A DNA stretch of 30,168 nt from JAOTYV01 sp041557595 (lineage in GTDB: Bacteria > Pseudomonadota > Alphaproteobacteria > UBA8366): positions 1 through 30,168 of the forward strand of contig JBFFGE010000032.1 in NCBI GenBank assembly GCA_041557595.1. Direction: 5' to 3'. The first letter of the stretch is position 1. Each line of letters opens with the position of its first letter. The position numbers and the translations under genes were made by a program. Below the pieces are notes generated by a model. The model made no database searches, was not told the DNA's origin, and worked only from the letters and a program-made list of their open reading frames with translations. Shown here piece by piece: positions 1 to 8,673 of the stretch.

Positions 1-168
1 ACGGTGATACTTGAAGCTTCGGGCGACCATGTGGACGCCGTTCGCCAGCAGGGCGGACGCCAGGGTGTCGCCTTCGAAGCCGGCGTATCGCTGCCCGTCG
101 AAGGTGAATTTCAGAGGTGCCGTGCGGTCGACCAGCCCGCCCTCGGCGGTGCGAAAGGATCGGCTCAT
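1..168 (-). CDS. soxA: Sarcosine oxidase alpha subunit, N-terminal fragment (cut by window edge)
   Basis: The first 56 codons of the large alpha subunit of heterotetrameric sarcosine oxidase are visible; the rest lies beyond base 1. The reading begins MSRSFRTAEGG and continues through a GFEGDTLASALLANGV segment to SFKYHR. This is the ferredoxin-like N-terminal domain typical of SoxA, which precedes its NAD and aminomethyltransferase-like domains. The ATG at 168-166 overlaps the soxD TGA by four bases, so the two are translationally coupled. The complex demethylates sarcosine oxidatively to glycine, making H2O2 and, with tetrahydrofolate, methylene-THF. The soxB-soxD-soxA order on one strand matches known sox operons, and soxG would be expected just outside the window. 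Confidence 0.9.
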   Translation of the reverse strand, partial: MSRSFRTAEGGLVDRTAPLKFTFDGQRYAGFEGDTLASALLANGVHMVARSFKYHR

Positions 169-446
169 GATTTGGCCGCCGGCTTGGTGTCGCCGACCGC
201 ATAGGTGGCAATCACTTCATGACTGACGGTATCGCGTAGCGCATTGAACCAGCGCCGGCAGCCATGGACATGGAGCCAGCGTTCATAGTGCCGACCCTTG
301 GGATTGGTGCGCATGAAGAGATAATCCGCCCAATCCGCGTCGCTCATGGTCCAGGAGTTTTCCGGCCGGGCAATGTGGGCTTCGCCGCCGTAGTGGAATT
401 CGTTTTCGTCGCGCGCGCCGCAATAGGGGCAGGGGATCAGAAGCAT
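165..446 (-). CDS. soxD: Sarcosine oxidase delta subunit
   Basis: A 93-aa protein starting MLLIPCPYCG. The CPYCG pair near the N-terminus and a later cysteine and histidine (HVHGCRRWFN) are the zinc-binding residues typical of SoxD, which is a small structural subunit of the heterotetramer. The open frame extends upstream to 578, but the ATG at 446-444 is preceded by a clear AGGAG ribosome site and gives the usual family length. The upstream extension is only the shadow of soxB. It lies 10 bases after soxB and overlaps soxA by four bases, so the three form one operon. Nothing appears broken. Confidence 0.93.
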   Translation of the reverse strand: MLLIPCPYCGARDENEFHYGGEAHIARPENSWTMSDADWADYLFMRTNPKGRHYERWLHVHGCRRWFNALRDTVSHEVIATYAVGDTKPAAKS

Positions 447-456
447 CCCGGGTCTC

Positions 457-1707
457 CTAATGCGCCACCGCGGCCGCCAGGTTTTCGTCAACCAGGTTGC
501 CGGTGTGAAAGCGCTCCAGCGTGAAGGGCGCGGCGAGGGGATGAGGGGCGTCATAGGCAATCGTGTGCGCGAAGACATGGCCGGATCCGGGCGTCGCCTT
601 GAACCCGCCGGTACCCCAGCCGCAATTGAAGTACAGACCTGCGACCGGCGTCCTGGTGATCAGCGGGCTCGCATCCGGACAGATATCGACGATACCGCCC
701 CATTTCCGGAGCATGCGCAGCCGACTGAAGATCGGATAGAGCTCGACCACTGCCGCCATTTGCTCCTCGATCACCGGTAGCGATCCGCGCTGGGCATAGG
801 AGTTGAATCCGTCGATACCGGCGCCGATGACCAGCTCGCCCTTGTCGGATTGGCTGACATAGACATGAACCGCGTTGGACATTGTGACTGTATTGAGGAT
901 CGGTTTCAGCGGTTCTGATACCAGCGCCTGCAGCGGGTGGCTCTCGATCGGTAATCGAAGCCCTGCCATGGCCGCGAGAACCGAAGAATGCCCCGCCGCG
1001 ACGCAGGCGACCTTGCCGGTCCGGATGAGCCCGCGAGAGGTTTCAACCCCTTCGATTCCCCCTTCGGCGATGCGAAAGCCGGTAACCTCGCAGTTTTGAA
1101 CGATATCGACGCCGAGCGAGTCGGCGGCGCGCGCATAGCCCCAGGCGACGGCGTCGTGCCGGGCGACGCCCGCCTTGCGCTGCAGGCTGCCCGCCAGCAC
1201 GGGATATCGCACATCCTTCGAGATATTCAGGATCGGACAGAATGCCTTGCATTGTCCGGGTGTCAGCATTTCGAGGTCGATACCGTTGAGCCGGTTGGCC
1301 GCGTGCAGCCGCGCCAGGATTTTCAGTTCATGCTCCGTATGGGCGAGGGTGAGCACGCCGCGGCGGCTGTACATCACATTGAAATTGAGCGCCTGGCTCA
1401 ACCCGTCCCAGAGTCCCAGCGCGTGGTTATAAAGCGCGGCGCTGGCGTCCTGAAGATAGTTAGCGCGGATGATCGTCGTGTTGCGGCCGGTATTGCCGCC
1501 GCCGAGCCAGCCCTTTTCCAGCACCGCGACGTTGGTGATGCCGTGTTCCGCGGCGAGATAATAAGCGGTGGCGAGCCCATGGCCGCCGCCGCCGACGATC
1601 ACCACGTCATAGCTTCGCTTCGGTTCCGGATCGCGCCAGGCCCGCCGCCAGCCGCGATGGCGGTCGGAGGCATTCCGGATCAGGCTAAAGAGGGAGTATT
1701 TGGTCAC
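457..1707 (-). CDS. soxB: Sarcosine oxidase beta subunit
   Basis: A 416-aa flavoprotein of the DAO/glycine oxidase fold. The N-terminus has the SoxB-type stretch YSLFSL, then the dinucleotide-binding motif VVIVGGGGHGLATAYYLA near residue 36 that binds FAD. A GGGNTGRNTT segment follows, typical of the beta subunit that carries the covalent FMN and the sarcosine oxidation site. The C-terminus contains GLYFNCGWGTGGFKATPGSG, also characteristic. The start is GTG at 1707-1705; it is chosen because the conserved N-terminal YSLFSL begins right there and no in-frame ATG lies just upstream. The ribosome site is weak. It is the first gene of the sox group in this window and is followed 10 bases later by soxD. 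Confidence 0.94.
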   Translation of the reverse strand: MTKYSLFSLIRNASDRHRGWRRAWRDPEPKRSYDVVIVGGGGHGLATAYYLAAEHGITNVAVLEKGWLGGGNTGRNTTIIRANYLQDASAALYNHALGLWDGLSQALNFNVMYSRRGVLTLAHTEHELKILARLHAANRLNGIDLEMLTPGQCKAFCPILNISKDVRYPVLAGSLQRKAGVARHDAVAWGYARAADSLGVDIVQNCEVTGFRIAEGGIEGVETSRGLIRTGKVACVAAGHSSVLAAMAGLRLPIESHPLQALVSEPLKPILNTVTMSNAVHVYVSQSDKGELVIGAGIDGFNSYAQRGSLPVIEEQMAAVVELYPIFSRLRMLRKWGGIVDICPDASPLITRTPVAGLYFNCGWGTGGFKATPGSGHVFAHTIAYDAPHPLAAPFTLERFHTGNLVDENLAAAVAH

Positions 1708-1941
1708 GGTCCGCTGACGGTAGGGGCGGGTGTCCGCCGATTGGAAAAGTGATGCCGGGATTTCAGCTTAATCAAATGTGCCCGGTTCGCATCAGGAAAA
1801 ACATATTAATTGCGACGGGACACGGCATGTCGCGCGCTTCCGGCTAGGCGGCCGGAAGAATTTGAGCTGGACGGTATCCGAATTCCAAAATGCTGCGCTG
1901 CGGCTATTTGTCTGCTTTCAGGTCTTGAAAAGAGATCCGGC
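1708..1941. other. Non-coding gap upstream of soxB
   Basis: This stretch, together with the promoter/operator region at 1942-2025, separates the divergent sox and TetR-RND operons. It should hold the sox promoter on the minus strand, but I see no convincing -35/-10 pair there. It contains no ORF of note and no strong hairpin or repeat. Confidence 0.5.
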
Positions 1942-1969
1942 TTGACTAAATTTCTCCATGAGATATTTA
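1942..1969 (+). promoter_or_regulatory. Candidate sigma-70 promoter of the TetR-RND operon
   Basis: TTGACT at 1942-1947 matches five of six bases of the -35 consensus. It is followed after 16 bases by TATTTA at 1964-1969 as a possible -10. The last -10 base is the first base of the palindrome at 1969-1990, so a repressor bound there would block the polymerase. The promoter reads towards the TetR gene. The -10 match is only moderate. Confidence 0.5.
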
Positions 1970-1990
1970 TTAAACAATCGTTTGATTAAT
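1969..1990 (+). promoter_or_regulatory. Imperfect 22-bp palindrome, likely operator of the adjacent TetR protein
   Basis: The 22 bases read the same on both strands at 18 positions, with half-site ATTAAnCAAnCG. Size, symmetry and position (over the -10 and just before the TetR start) are typical of TetR-family operators, and AAACAATCGTTTG-type cores are common for this family. A second, perfect 12-bp palindrome (TTGTCCGGACAA) follows at 1991-2002. Autoregulation of the TetR-HlyD-RND operon is the straightforward reading, but it is inferred. Confidence 0.6.
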
Positions 1991-2025
1991 TTGTCCGGAC
2001 AAGTCGGAACGTATTCGAGGAAGAC

Positions 2026-2772
2026 ATGACGGAAGCCATCGATCTAGACGACAAGGCGCCGGAATCCGGGGTTGCCGCAACACGGGGGCCTGGCCGCCCG
2101 GGCGGCGACGAGAGCCGTGCACGCATCGTGGCGGCGGCGGGCCGGTTGTTTGCGGATCGGAGCTTCGACGGCGTATCGGTCCGCGAACTGGCCCAGGCGG
2201 CGTCCGTGAACGCGGCTGCAATAAATTATCATTTCGGCGGCAAGGAAGCGCTCTATCACGAAGTCCTGCGGCAGTTGATTTCCGATACCGAACCGTTCTT
2301 CCGGATCATCCTGGAAGGGTTGGCGGACGGACTCGCCCAGGCCAAGGGCGACCGGGCCGCGCTTGCCCGGGCGACCGCGGCTCTGGTTCGGTCGCTATTG
2401 ACCGGGGTGCTGGGCGACGAAGCCGCGCACTGGCAGATGCCGTTGCTTCTGCGTGAATTCCATCACCCGTCCGGCGAGTTTCCCATGCTTATCCGCGAAC
2501 GGATCGATCCGGTGCATGACGCGGTCGGCGAATTGATCGCCGCGGCGACGGGCAACGATCCGAAGTCGCCGGAGACGAAATTGCTGACCGCCAATTTGAT
2601 CGGCCAATGCATGATGTTCCGCGTGGCGCGGGGGCTGGTCCTGGCCCGGCTCGATTGGGACGAATATGCGCCGGACCGGATCGAGTTGGTCATTCGGACG
2701 ATGACGCCGCGCATTCTGGCGATGCTGGATCTGCCGAATGAAGGCGATCATGGCCGGGAGGCGGCGTTATGA
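2026..2772 (+). CDS. TetR-family transcriptional regulator (CecR/DUF1956 type)
   Basis: A 248-aa regulator. Residues about 31-81 form the TetR helix-turn-helix, with the typical run VRELAQAASVNAAAINYHF followed by GGKEALYHEVL. The C-terminal ligand-binding part resembles the DUF1956 domain of CecR/YbiH regulators, which often control neighbouring HlyD and export genes. A GAGGAAG ribosome site lies just before the ATG. The TGA overlaps the ATG of the HlyD gene (ATGA at 2769-2772), so regulator and pump are co-transcribed. It most likely represses its own operon through the palindrome at 1969-1990 and is released by a pump substrate; the ligand cannot be read from the sequence. Confidence 0.88.
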   Translation: MTEAIDLDDKAPESGVAATRGPGRPGGDESRARIVAAAGRLFADRSFDGVSVRELAQAASVNAAAINYHFGGKEALYHEVLRQLISDTEPFFRIILEGLADGLAQAKGDRAALARATAALVRSLLTGVLGDEAAHWQMPLLLREFHHPSGEFPMLIRERIDPVHDAVGELIAAATGNDPKSPETKLLTANLIGQCMMFRVARGLVLARLDWDEYAPDRIELVIRTMTPRILAMLDLPNEGDHGREAAL

Positions 2773-3980
2773 AACACCCAAACGACATCGCCGCTGCCGC
2801 CATGGACCGCGTCAGAGTGGCGCGACGCGGCATGTTCGGGAAACGCTTCTTGATGGTCGCCCTGCCGCTGTTGATCATCGCGGTTGGCGTGCTGATCACC
2901 GTGTACCTTGTGTCGACCCGCCCGGAGGTTGCCGCGAAACCGGTGCTCGAGCGCGTTTGGACCGTTGCGGCGGTCCCGGCGGTGGCGGAAAAAGTGCAGC
3001 CCGACCAAAGATTTTTCGGCCGCGTGGTGGCGGGACGCGAAACCGAAGTCCGGGCCGAAGTATCCGGCAAGGTCGTCGAGGTCGGGCCGGCTTACCTGGA
3101 GGGCGGCGTCGTCCGCGAGGGCGATCTGCTGGTGCGGATCGACCCGTTCGATTTCGACGCCAAACTGCGCGAAATCAAATCCGACCTGAAGGGTGCGGAA
3201 GAGATGATCGCGCGCGACGAAGAACAAGTCGCAATCGCGGAGCGCGACGTTGCGCGCCGCAAGAAGCTGTCCGGCAGCGGTCATGTCTCGCGAAAGGCGC
3301 TGGACGACGCGATGCTGCGCTTGAGCGAAACCCAGCAGCGGGTGATCGATCGCCGAAACCGGATTGAACAGCTCGCCGTGGCGCGCGACCGCGCCGAGCG
3401 GGACTTGCAGGATACGCGGATCGTGGCGCCTTTCGGCGGGTTTCTCGTCGGCGTTGCGACGGCCCCGGGGAAGTTCGTGAATGTGGGCGACAAGATCGCC
3501 AAGACGATTAACGCCGAACGCCTGGAAGTCCGTTTTCTGGTCGGGAACGACCGTTTCAACGCTTTCCTGTCCGACGGTAACTACCAACAGGTGAAAGCCA
3601 AGGTGTCCTGGGCCGGGAAGCAGTACGACGCCGTCCTCGATCGCGTGGAAGGCGAAGTTCAGACGGCGAGCGGCGGCGTGGAAGTGTTCGCCCGGCTCAC
3701 CGACGTGACAGCGGCGACAAATTTACGTCCGGGCGCCTTCGTTGAAGTGATCGTGCCGGGGCCGGTCTATGACGGTGTCGTCCGAATTCCGGAGCAGGCG
3801 GTCTATGGCGGCAATACGGTTTATTGCATCGTCGATGGCCGGCTCGACGCGCGCGCGGTGACGGTTGCGGCGCAAATCGGCAACGACGTTTTGATCCGGG
3901 GCGATTTCGCCGCGAACGACCGGATTGTCACGACGCGGTTTCCCGAGGTCGGTCCCGGGCTGAAGGTTCGCGTCCCGTGA
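2769..3980 (+). CDS. RND efflux membrane-fusion (HlyD/AcrA-type) adaptor
   Basis: A 403-aa periplasmic adaptor that links an inner-membrane RND pump to an outer-membrane channel. Residues about 28-48 form one membrane-spanning signal anchor. A barrel-sandwich (lipoyl-like) half begins around residue 85 (VRAEVSGKVVEVG), followed by a charged alpha-hairpin rich in Lys, Arg and Glu (about 125-215). The second barrel-sandwich half (RIVAPFGGFLVGV) and beta-barrel regions follow. There is no lipobox cysteine, so it is anchored by the N-terminal helix. Its start overlaps the TetR stop and its stop overlaps the start of the pump gene. No outer-membrane TolC-type gene is in the window, so the channel must be encoded elsewhere. 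Confidence 0.92.
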   Translation: MKHPNDIAAAAMDRVRVARRGMFGKRFLMVALPLLIIAVGVLITVYLVSTRPEVAAKPVLERVWTVAAVPAVAEKVQPDQRFFGRVVAGRETEVRAEVSGKVVEVGPAYLEGGVVREGDLLVRIDPFDFDAKLREIKSDLKGAEEMIARDEEQVAIAERDVARRKKLSGSGHVSRKALDDAMLRLSETQQRVIDRRNRIEQLAVARDRAERDLQDTRIVAPFGGFLVGVATAPGKFVNVGDKIAKTINAERLEVRFLVGNDRFNAFLSDGNYQQVKAKVSWAGKQYDAVLDRVEGEVQTASGGVEVFARLTDVTAATNLRPGAFVEVIVPGPVYDGVVRIPEQAVYGGNTVYCIVDGRLDARAVTVAAQIGNDVLIRGDFAANDRIVTTRFPEVGPGLKVRVP

Positions 3981-6900
3981 GCGCGCCGGTCCAGGAACCC
4001 GAAGGCGATGGCGCCGGCCGGCGGGGCGGCGGCTTCAATCTGATCGGCCTTTTCGTGCGCCACCGTACGGCGGCGAACCTGTTGATGGTCATCATGATTC
4101 TGGTCGGCGTCTTCGGCCTGTTGCGCATCAACACGCAATTCTTCCCCGACTTCGGCATCGATATCGTAACGATCAATGTCGAGTGGCGGGGCGCCAGCGC
4201 CGAAGACGTCGATACGAATATCGTCCAGGCGATCGAGCCCGAGGTTCGCTTCCTCGATGGGGTCAAACGCGTCCGCTCGACCGCCAATGAGGGGATTGCG
4301 CTGATCGTCCTCGAATTCGAAGCGGGGACGGACCTGCAAGCGGCCCTGTCGGATGTGGAAACCGCGGTCGGACAGGTAACGACGCTGCCGGAGGAGAGCG
4401 AAACGCCGGAAGTCCGGCGCGTTGTCCGCTATGACCCGATCAGCAGGGTCGTGATCTCCGGCCCCTTTTCGGAGGCCGCCCTCAAGTCGATCGCCAAGCG
4501 AATGCGGGACGAATTGTTGTCGCGCGGCATCGACAAGATCACCCTGGCCGGTGCGCGCGACGAGGAGATCTGGGTCGAGATCGAGCCCGCCAAATTGCTC
4601 GAGCTGGATCTTACCTTGCAGGATATCGCGACGCGGATCGGCGAAACCTCGCAGGATCTGCCGTCCGGCGATACCGCCGGCGCCTTTAAGAAGCAGATCC
4701 GCAGCATTGGCCTCGAAAAGTCCGCCTCGGGGATCGGCCGGATCGAGATTCGGTCCCTGCCGTCGGGCCAAAAAATCTACCTGCGCGATGTTGCCCGGGT
4801 CAGCGAGCAATTCGACGAGAGAATGACGCAGGTGCGCCGCGAAGGGCAGGAAGCGGTGGAGCTCAATATCCTCCGGTCGGTCAATGCCGACGCCCTGAAG
4901 GTCGCCGATATCGTCAATGCATATCTGGCGGAAGTGGTGCCGACGCTGACGCCCGGGTTGCGGGTCGAGCAATACAATATTCAGGCCGAACTGATCCGCG
5001 ACCGGATCAACTTGCTGCTGAAAAACGGAGTCGGCGGGCTGGTTCTCGTGGTTATCGTGCTGTTCATCTTCCTCAATGCGCCGGTCGCGTTCTGGGTCGC
5101 CATCGGCATTCCGGTCTCCCTGATGGCGACGATCGCAATCATGCTGGCGACCGGTCAGACGATCAATATGATCAGTCTGTTCGGCATGATCATGGCGCTC
5201 GGGATCGTGGTCGACGATGCGATCGTTGTCGGCGAGCACGCGGACGCCCTGCACAAACGCGGTCTCGACCCGCTCAGCGCCGCCGAAACCGGCGCGCGCC
5301 GCATGGCCGGGCCGGTATTCTCGTCGTCATTGACCACGATCGCGGCCTTCATGCCGCTGCTCGTCATTTCCGACATCATCGGCGATATCATCGTCGGGAT
5401 CCCCTATGTGGTGATCGCGATCATCGTCGCCAGCCTGGTCGAATGTTTCCTGGCGTTGCCGGGCCATCTTCGCGGCGCCTTCACCTGGGGATCCGGCCGC
5501 GAATGGCCGTTGCGGGTCTGGTTCAACGGCCATTTCGATAACTTCAGGGACGGCAGCTTCCGCCGGATGCTGGAAATCACGGTCAATTGGCGATACGCGA
5601 CGCTGGCGGTCGCCATTGCCGCCATGATCGTGAGTGTCGGCCTCATCAAGGGCGGCCGCGTCGGCTTTCATTTTTTCCCAAACCCGGAATCGGATCTGGT
5701 CTATGCCAATGTCCAGATGGTGGCCGGTACGCCGCGCAGCGAAACGCTGGAGATGGTGCGCGCGCTGCAACGCGGCCTGCAGCAGGCCGAGCATAAGCTT
5801 ACCGGCGGGGAAAGCGGGCTGGTCAAGATCAGCGTCGATTCGATCGGCGCTTCGGTCGGACGGCGGGATGCGGGGCAGGGAGTCGATGGGGATAATGTGG
5901 GCGGCGTGACGGTAGAGCTGATGCCGTCGGATACGCGCACCGTCCGAACCAGCGAATTCGTAGCGGCCTGGCGTGCGGCGGTCGAGCCGGTGGCCGGGCT
6001 CGAGACGATGACCATCCTGTCGGCGCAGGGCGGACCGCCCGGACTTCCCATCGATATTCGCCTTTCGGGCGGCGATCTCACGTCGTTGAAACTTGCCGCG
6101 CGCGAGGTGCGGGACATGCTGTCGCGGTATCCCGGCGTGTCCGATATCGCGGACGACCTGGCCTACGGCAAGCAGGAATCGATCCTGCGCCTGACGCCGC
6201 AAGGGCGGGCCGTCGGTTTCACCACGCAACGGGTCGGTCAGCAGATTCGGCATGCCTTCGATGGCGCGGTCGCGCGGCGCTTTCCGCGGGACGACGAGGA
6301 AGTCACCATTCGCGTACGCTATCCCCGGGAGGCCGCGGATACGGGCGTATTGCAGAGCGTCTATCTGCGGGCCGCCGACGGCATGGAGGTGCCGCTGGGC
6401 GAGGTCGTTCAATTCGAAAACAAACAGGGCTTCGCTCGTATCAAGCGCGAGGACGGTCAGCGTCAGGTCGCGGTGACCGCCGAAATAGATACCGCGCAAA
6501 CGAACTCCGACAAGGTCATCGAATCGCTCAATCGCGACGGTATTTTCAATATCGCGACCAAATACGGTCTGTCCCTGAAATACGCCGGCAAGGCGGAGGA
6601 GCAGATTCAGACCCAAAAGGACATGCGTACGGGGGCAATCTTCGGGTTGATTGCGATTTTCATCGTCCTCGCCTGGGTCTTCGGCAGCTATTCGCGGCCA
6701 TTGGTGGTGATGTCGATCATTCCCTTGTCTTTCGTCGGCGCGACCTTCGGTCATCTGCTGTTGGGCTACGATATGACCATTCTCAGTCAGATCGCCCTGG
6801 TCGGTCTGGCCGGGATCGTGGTCAACGATTCGATCATTCTCGTGACCACGATCGATGAGCGATTGCGGCGCGGCGAAGATTTCACGACGGCGGTGGTCGA

Positions 6901-7171
6901 CGGCACGCGGGACCGGCTGCGCGCGGTCATCCTGACGTCGCTGACCACCATCGGCGGCATCACGCCACTGTTGTTCGAGACCAGTTTCCAGGCGCAGTTC
7001 CTGGTTCCCATGGCGATTACCCTGGTCTTCGGGTTGATGATCACCACGTTCCTCGTGCTGTTCATTATTCCGTCGCTGATCGCAATTCAGGGCGATATCG
7101 CCATGATGTTCGGCAGACGGCGGCGTGGCGGCAAGCGGTTGCCCGACACCTCGCCGACGGCGGCGGAGTAG
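3977..7171 (+). CDS. RND-family efflux pump, inner-membrane transporter (AcrB-like)
   Basis: A 1064-aa proton-driven transporter of the HAE/AcrB type, the usual size for the family. The first membrane helix lies near residues 30-50, followed by a large periplasmic porter domain, a central membrane block, a second porter domain and a second membrane block. The TM4 motif GIVVDDAIVV supplies the two aspartates (about 413 and 414) needed for proton relay. The matching repeat in the second half reads GIVVNDSIILV. The frame is open upstream, but the GTG at 3977-3979 overlaps the HlyD TGA (GTGA) and places the first membrane helix correctly, so the upstream part is a shadow. Substrates cannot be predicted; drugs, solvents or small metabolites are all possible. 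Confidence 0.93.
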   Translation: MSAPVQEPEGDGAGRRGGGFNLIGLFVRHRTAANLLMVIMILVGVFGLLRINTQFFPDFGIDIVTINVEWRGASAEDVDTNIVQAIEPEVRFLDGVKRVRSTANEGIALIVLEFEAGTDLQAALSDVETAVGQVTTLPEESETPEVRRVVRYDPISRVVISGPFSEAALKSIAKRMRDELLSRGIDKITLAGARDEEIWVEIEPAKLLELDLTLQDIATRIGETSQDLPSGDTAGAFKKQIRSIGLEKSASGIGRIEIRSLPSGQKIYLRDVARVSEQFDERMTQVRREGQEAVELNILRSVNADALKVADIVNAYLAEVVPTLTPGLRVEQYNIQAELIRDRINLLLKNGVGGLVLVVIVLFIFLNAPVAFWVAIGIPVSLMATIAIMLATGQTINMISLFGMIMALGIVVDDAIVVGEHADALHKRGLDPLSAAETGARRMAGPVFSSSLTTIAAFMPLLVISDIIGDIIVGIPYVVIAIIVASLVECFLALPGHLRGAFTWGSGREWPLRVWFNGHFDNFRDGSFRRMLEITVNWRYATLAVAIAAMIVSVGLIKGGRVGFHFFPNPESDLVYANVQMVAGTPRSETLEMVRALQRGLQQAEHKLTGGESGLVKISVDSIGASVGRRDAGQGVDGDNVGGVTVELMPSDTRTVRTSEFVAAWRAAVEPVAGLETMTILSAQGGPPGLPIDIRLSGGDLTSLKLAAREVRDMLSRYPGVSDIADDLAYGKQESILRLTPQGRAVGFTTQRVGQQIRHAFDGAVARRFPRDDEEVTIRVRYPREAADTGVLQSVYLRAADGMEVPLGEVVQFENKQGFARIKREDGQRQVAVTAEIDTAQTNSDKVIESLNRDGIFNIATKYGLSLKYAGKAEEQIQTQKDMRTGAIFGLIAIFIVLAWVFGSYSRPLVVMSIIPLSFVGATFGHLLLGYDMTILSQIALVGLAGIVVNDSIILVTTIDERLRRGEDFTTAVVDGTRDRLRAVILTSLTTIGGITPLLFETSFQAQFLVPMAITLVFGLMITTFLVLFIIPSLIAIQGDIAMMFGRRRRGGKRLPDTSPTAAE

Positions 7172-7267
7172 CGTTCCGCATAAAATCCTTTCCCCGTAGG
7201 TCGGATTGTTCTTTGATCGTCCGATGATTCCCGGTTCAGTGTGGCCGGGTACAACGTCGGGAAAGAC

Positions 7268-8455
7268 ATGCCGGAGAGTTCTTACGATGTGATTGTCATT
7301 GGCGGCGGCGTTATCGGCGCCTCCACCGCGTTCCATCTGAAGCAACTTGGCGCCGGCCGGGTTTTGATGCTGGAGCGCAATCAGATATGCACTGGCGGGA
7401 CCGCAAGATCCTGCGCCATTTGCCGCAGTCATTATTCCATCGCGACGAACACTGAACTGGCGGTCAGGAGCCATGAAATCTTCCGGCATTTTCCCTCCTA
7501 TGTCGGCGTCAAGGACGCGGCAAGCGGTTGGGTGGAATCCGGATATTTGATTCTCGCGGACGACGCGATGGCGGACTCGTTGAGCGGAAACCTGCGCATG
7601 CAGGCGGGCGTCGGCGCCGAAACCTTCGAGATATCAAAGGCGGAAGCGAACAAGCTCCACCCGCTTCTGAATTTGGACGACGTTTCCATCGTCGGCTATG
7701 AGCCCGATTCCGGTTATGCCGATCCCTACCTGACGACGACCGGATTCGTCAGCGGCGCCCGCGCGCTGGGGGTCGAGGTTAAACCTGACACACCAGTGAC
7801 CGGCTTGTTGCGGGACGGCAACCGCGTCACCGGCGCGAAGACGCCGGCGGGCGATTTCCACGCGGATATGGTGTTCTCGGCGATCGGGCCGTGGAGCCAG
7901 CTCTACAGGGAGTGGCTGGGTCTCGAATTGCCGCTCGAGGTCTCCAAGCATATCGTGCTGACATTCCGGATTGCCGAGGATTATCGCCGCACACTGCCGA
8001 TCGTGAAGGACCTGACGGTCGGGAATAAGATGTATTTTAGGCCGGCGTCGGGTGGCGTCGTGCTGGTCGGTACCGGCGATCACGGCGATCCGCTGGGCGA
8101 GGCCGACGATCTGGACGCGAATGTGTCCGATGATTTCGTGTTGCTGCAGGGCGGTCAGATCGCCAATCGTATGCCGGCGTTTGCCGAGGCCCAACTGGTC
8201 GACTCCTGGACCGGGCCGTATGACATTCCGCCGGACTGGAATCCGGTCTTGGGGCCGGTCGACGGCATCGAGGGGTTCTATCTCGCCTATGGATTTTCCG
8301 GCCATGGATTCAAGCTCGCGCCGATGCTGGGCAAGGTCCTGGCGCAGGACATTCTCGGACAGGATACGGACGTTGATATCGGCGCCTATGGCCTGGGCCG
8401 GTTCGCCGAGGGCAAGCTGTTGACGGGCGCATACGGGATCGGATCGATTTCATGA
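7268..8455 (+). CDS. FAD-dependent oxidoreductase of the DAO (sarcosine/glycine oxidase-like) family
   Basis: A 395-aa flavoprotein. The N-terminus is YDVIVIGGGVIGASTAFHL, a classic FAD-binding fold, and the C-terminal part has GFYLAYGFSGHGFKLAPMLG, which matches the FAD-contacting end of DAO-family amine oxidases. It probably oxidises a secondary or tertiary amine or amino acid; the substrate is not identifiable. A GTG at 7241 is also in frame, but the ATG at 7268 has a GGGAAAG ribosome site and puts the flavin motif at the usual distance from the N-terminus. It lies 96 bases after the RND gene on the same strand, so read-through is possible but not obvious. It resembles soxB at 457-1707 in fold but lacks the SoxB-specific N-terminus. 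Confidence 0.88.
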   Translation: MPESSYDVIVIGGGVIGASTAFHLKQLGAGRVLMLERNQICTGGTARSCAICRSHYSIATNTELAVRSHEIFRHFPSYVGVKDAASGWVESGYLILADDAMADSLSGNLRMQAGVGAETFEISKAEANKLHPLLNLDDVSIVGYEPDSGYADPYLTTTGFVSGARALGVEVKPDTPVTGLLRDGNRVTGAKTPAGDFHADMVFSAIGPWSQLYREWLGLELPLEVSKHIVLTFRIAEDYRRTLPIVKDLTVGNKMYFRPASGGVVLVGTGDHGDPLGEADDLDANVSDDFVLLQGGQIANRMPAFAEAQLVDSWTGPYDIPPDWNPVLGPVDGIEGFYLAYGFSGHGFKLAPMLGKVLAQDILGQDTDVDIGAYGLGRFAEGKLLTGAYGIGSIS

Positions 8456-8521
8456 TCTGAGGCGGCGCCCGACCGCGCGCCGCGCGTCGGGGCCGCGATC
8501 TTACAGGAAGGAAACTCAGGC

Positions 8522-8662
8522 ATGGCCAGGGCACGCGACGCTGAGACCGAGGTGGTGCCGGCACATATCCATCCGGTCTACGAACGATCGGCGAACGACC
8601 ATGGCCCCGTCCTGAACCAGGTTAAGCGCGTTGCGTATCTGCCTGGGCCCATAGCGGGCTAG
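8522..8662 (+). CDS. Small ORF of unknown function (46 aa)
   Basis: A 46-aa reading frame starting MARARDAETEVV and ending YLPGPIAG. It has a strong ribosome site, AGGAAGGA at 8505-8512, nine bases before the ATG. The peptide is soluble, mixed in charge, and has no signal or membrane helix. It sits between the FAD oxidoreductase and the MFS gene, ending 11 bases before the TTG start of the latter, so it could be a coupling leader for that weakly initiated gene. It could also be the remnant N-terminus of a larger lost protein. I do not recognise it. The ribosome site is the main support for translation. Confidence 0.45.
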   Translation: MARARDAETEVVPAHIHPVYERSANDHGPVLNQVKRVAYLPGPIAG

Positions 8663-8673
8663 CCGGTCGTATC

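Noticed and set aside
988..1752. 254-codon plus-strand frame opposite soxB
   Set aside because: Shadow of soxB; no ribosome site or domain.
3821..5254. 477-codon minus-strand frame
   Set aside because: Antisense to HlyD and RND genes, with low-complexity composition.
7172..7267. Possible terminator between the RND gene and the FAD oxidoreductase
   Set aside because: Only a five-base TCGGA/TCCGA pairing with a long loop; not convincing.
5327..7489. 720-codon minus-strand frame opposite the RND pump
   Set aside because: Rich in His, Arg, Asp and Gln with no domain; a typical shadow of a GC-rich gene, and the sense strand is an unambiguous RND transporter.
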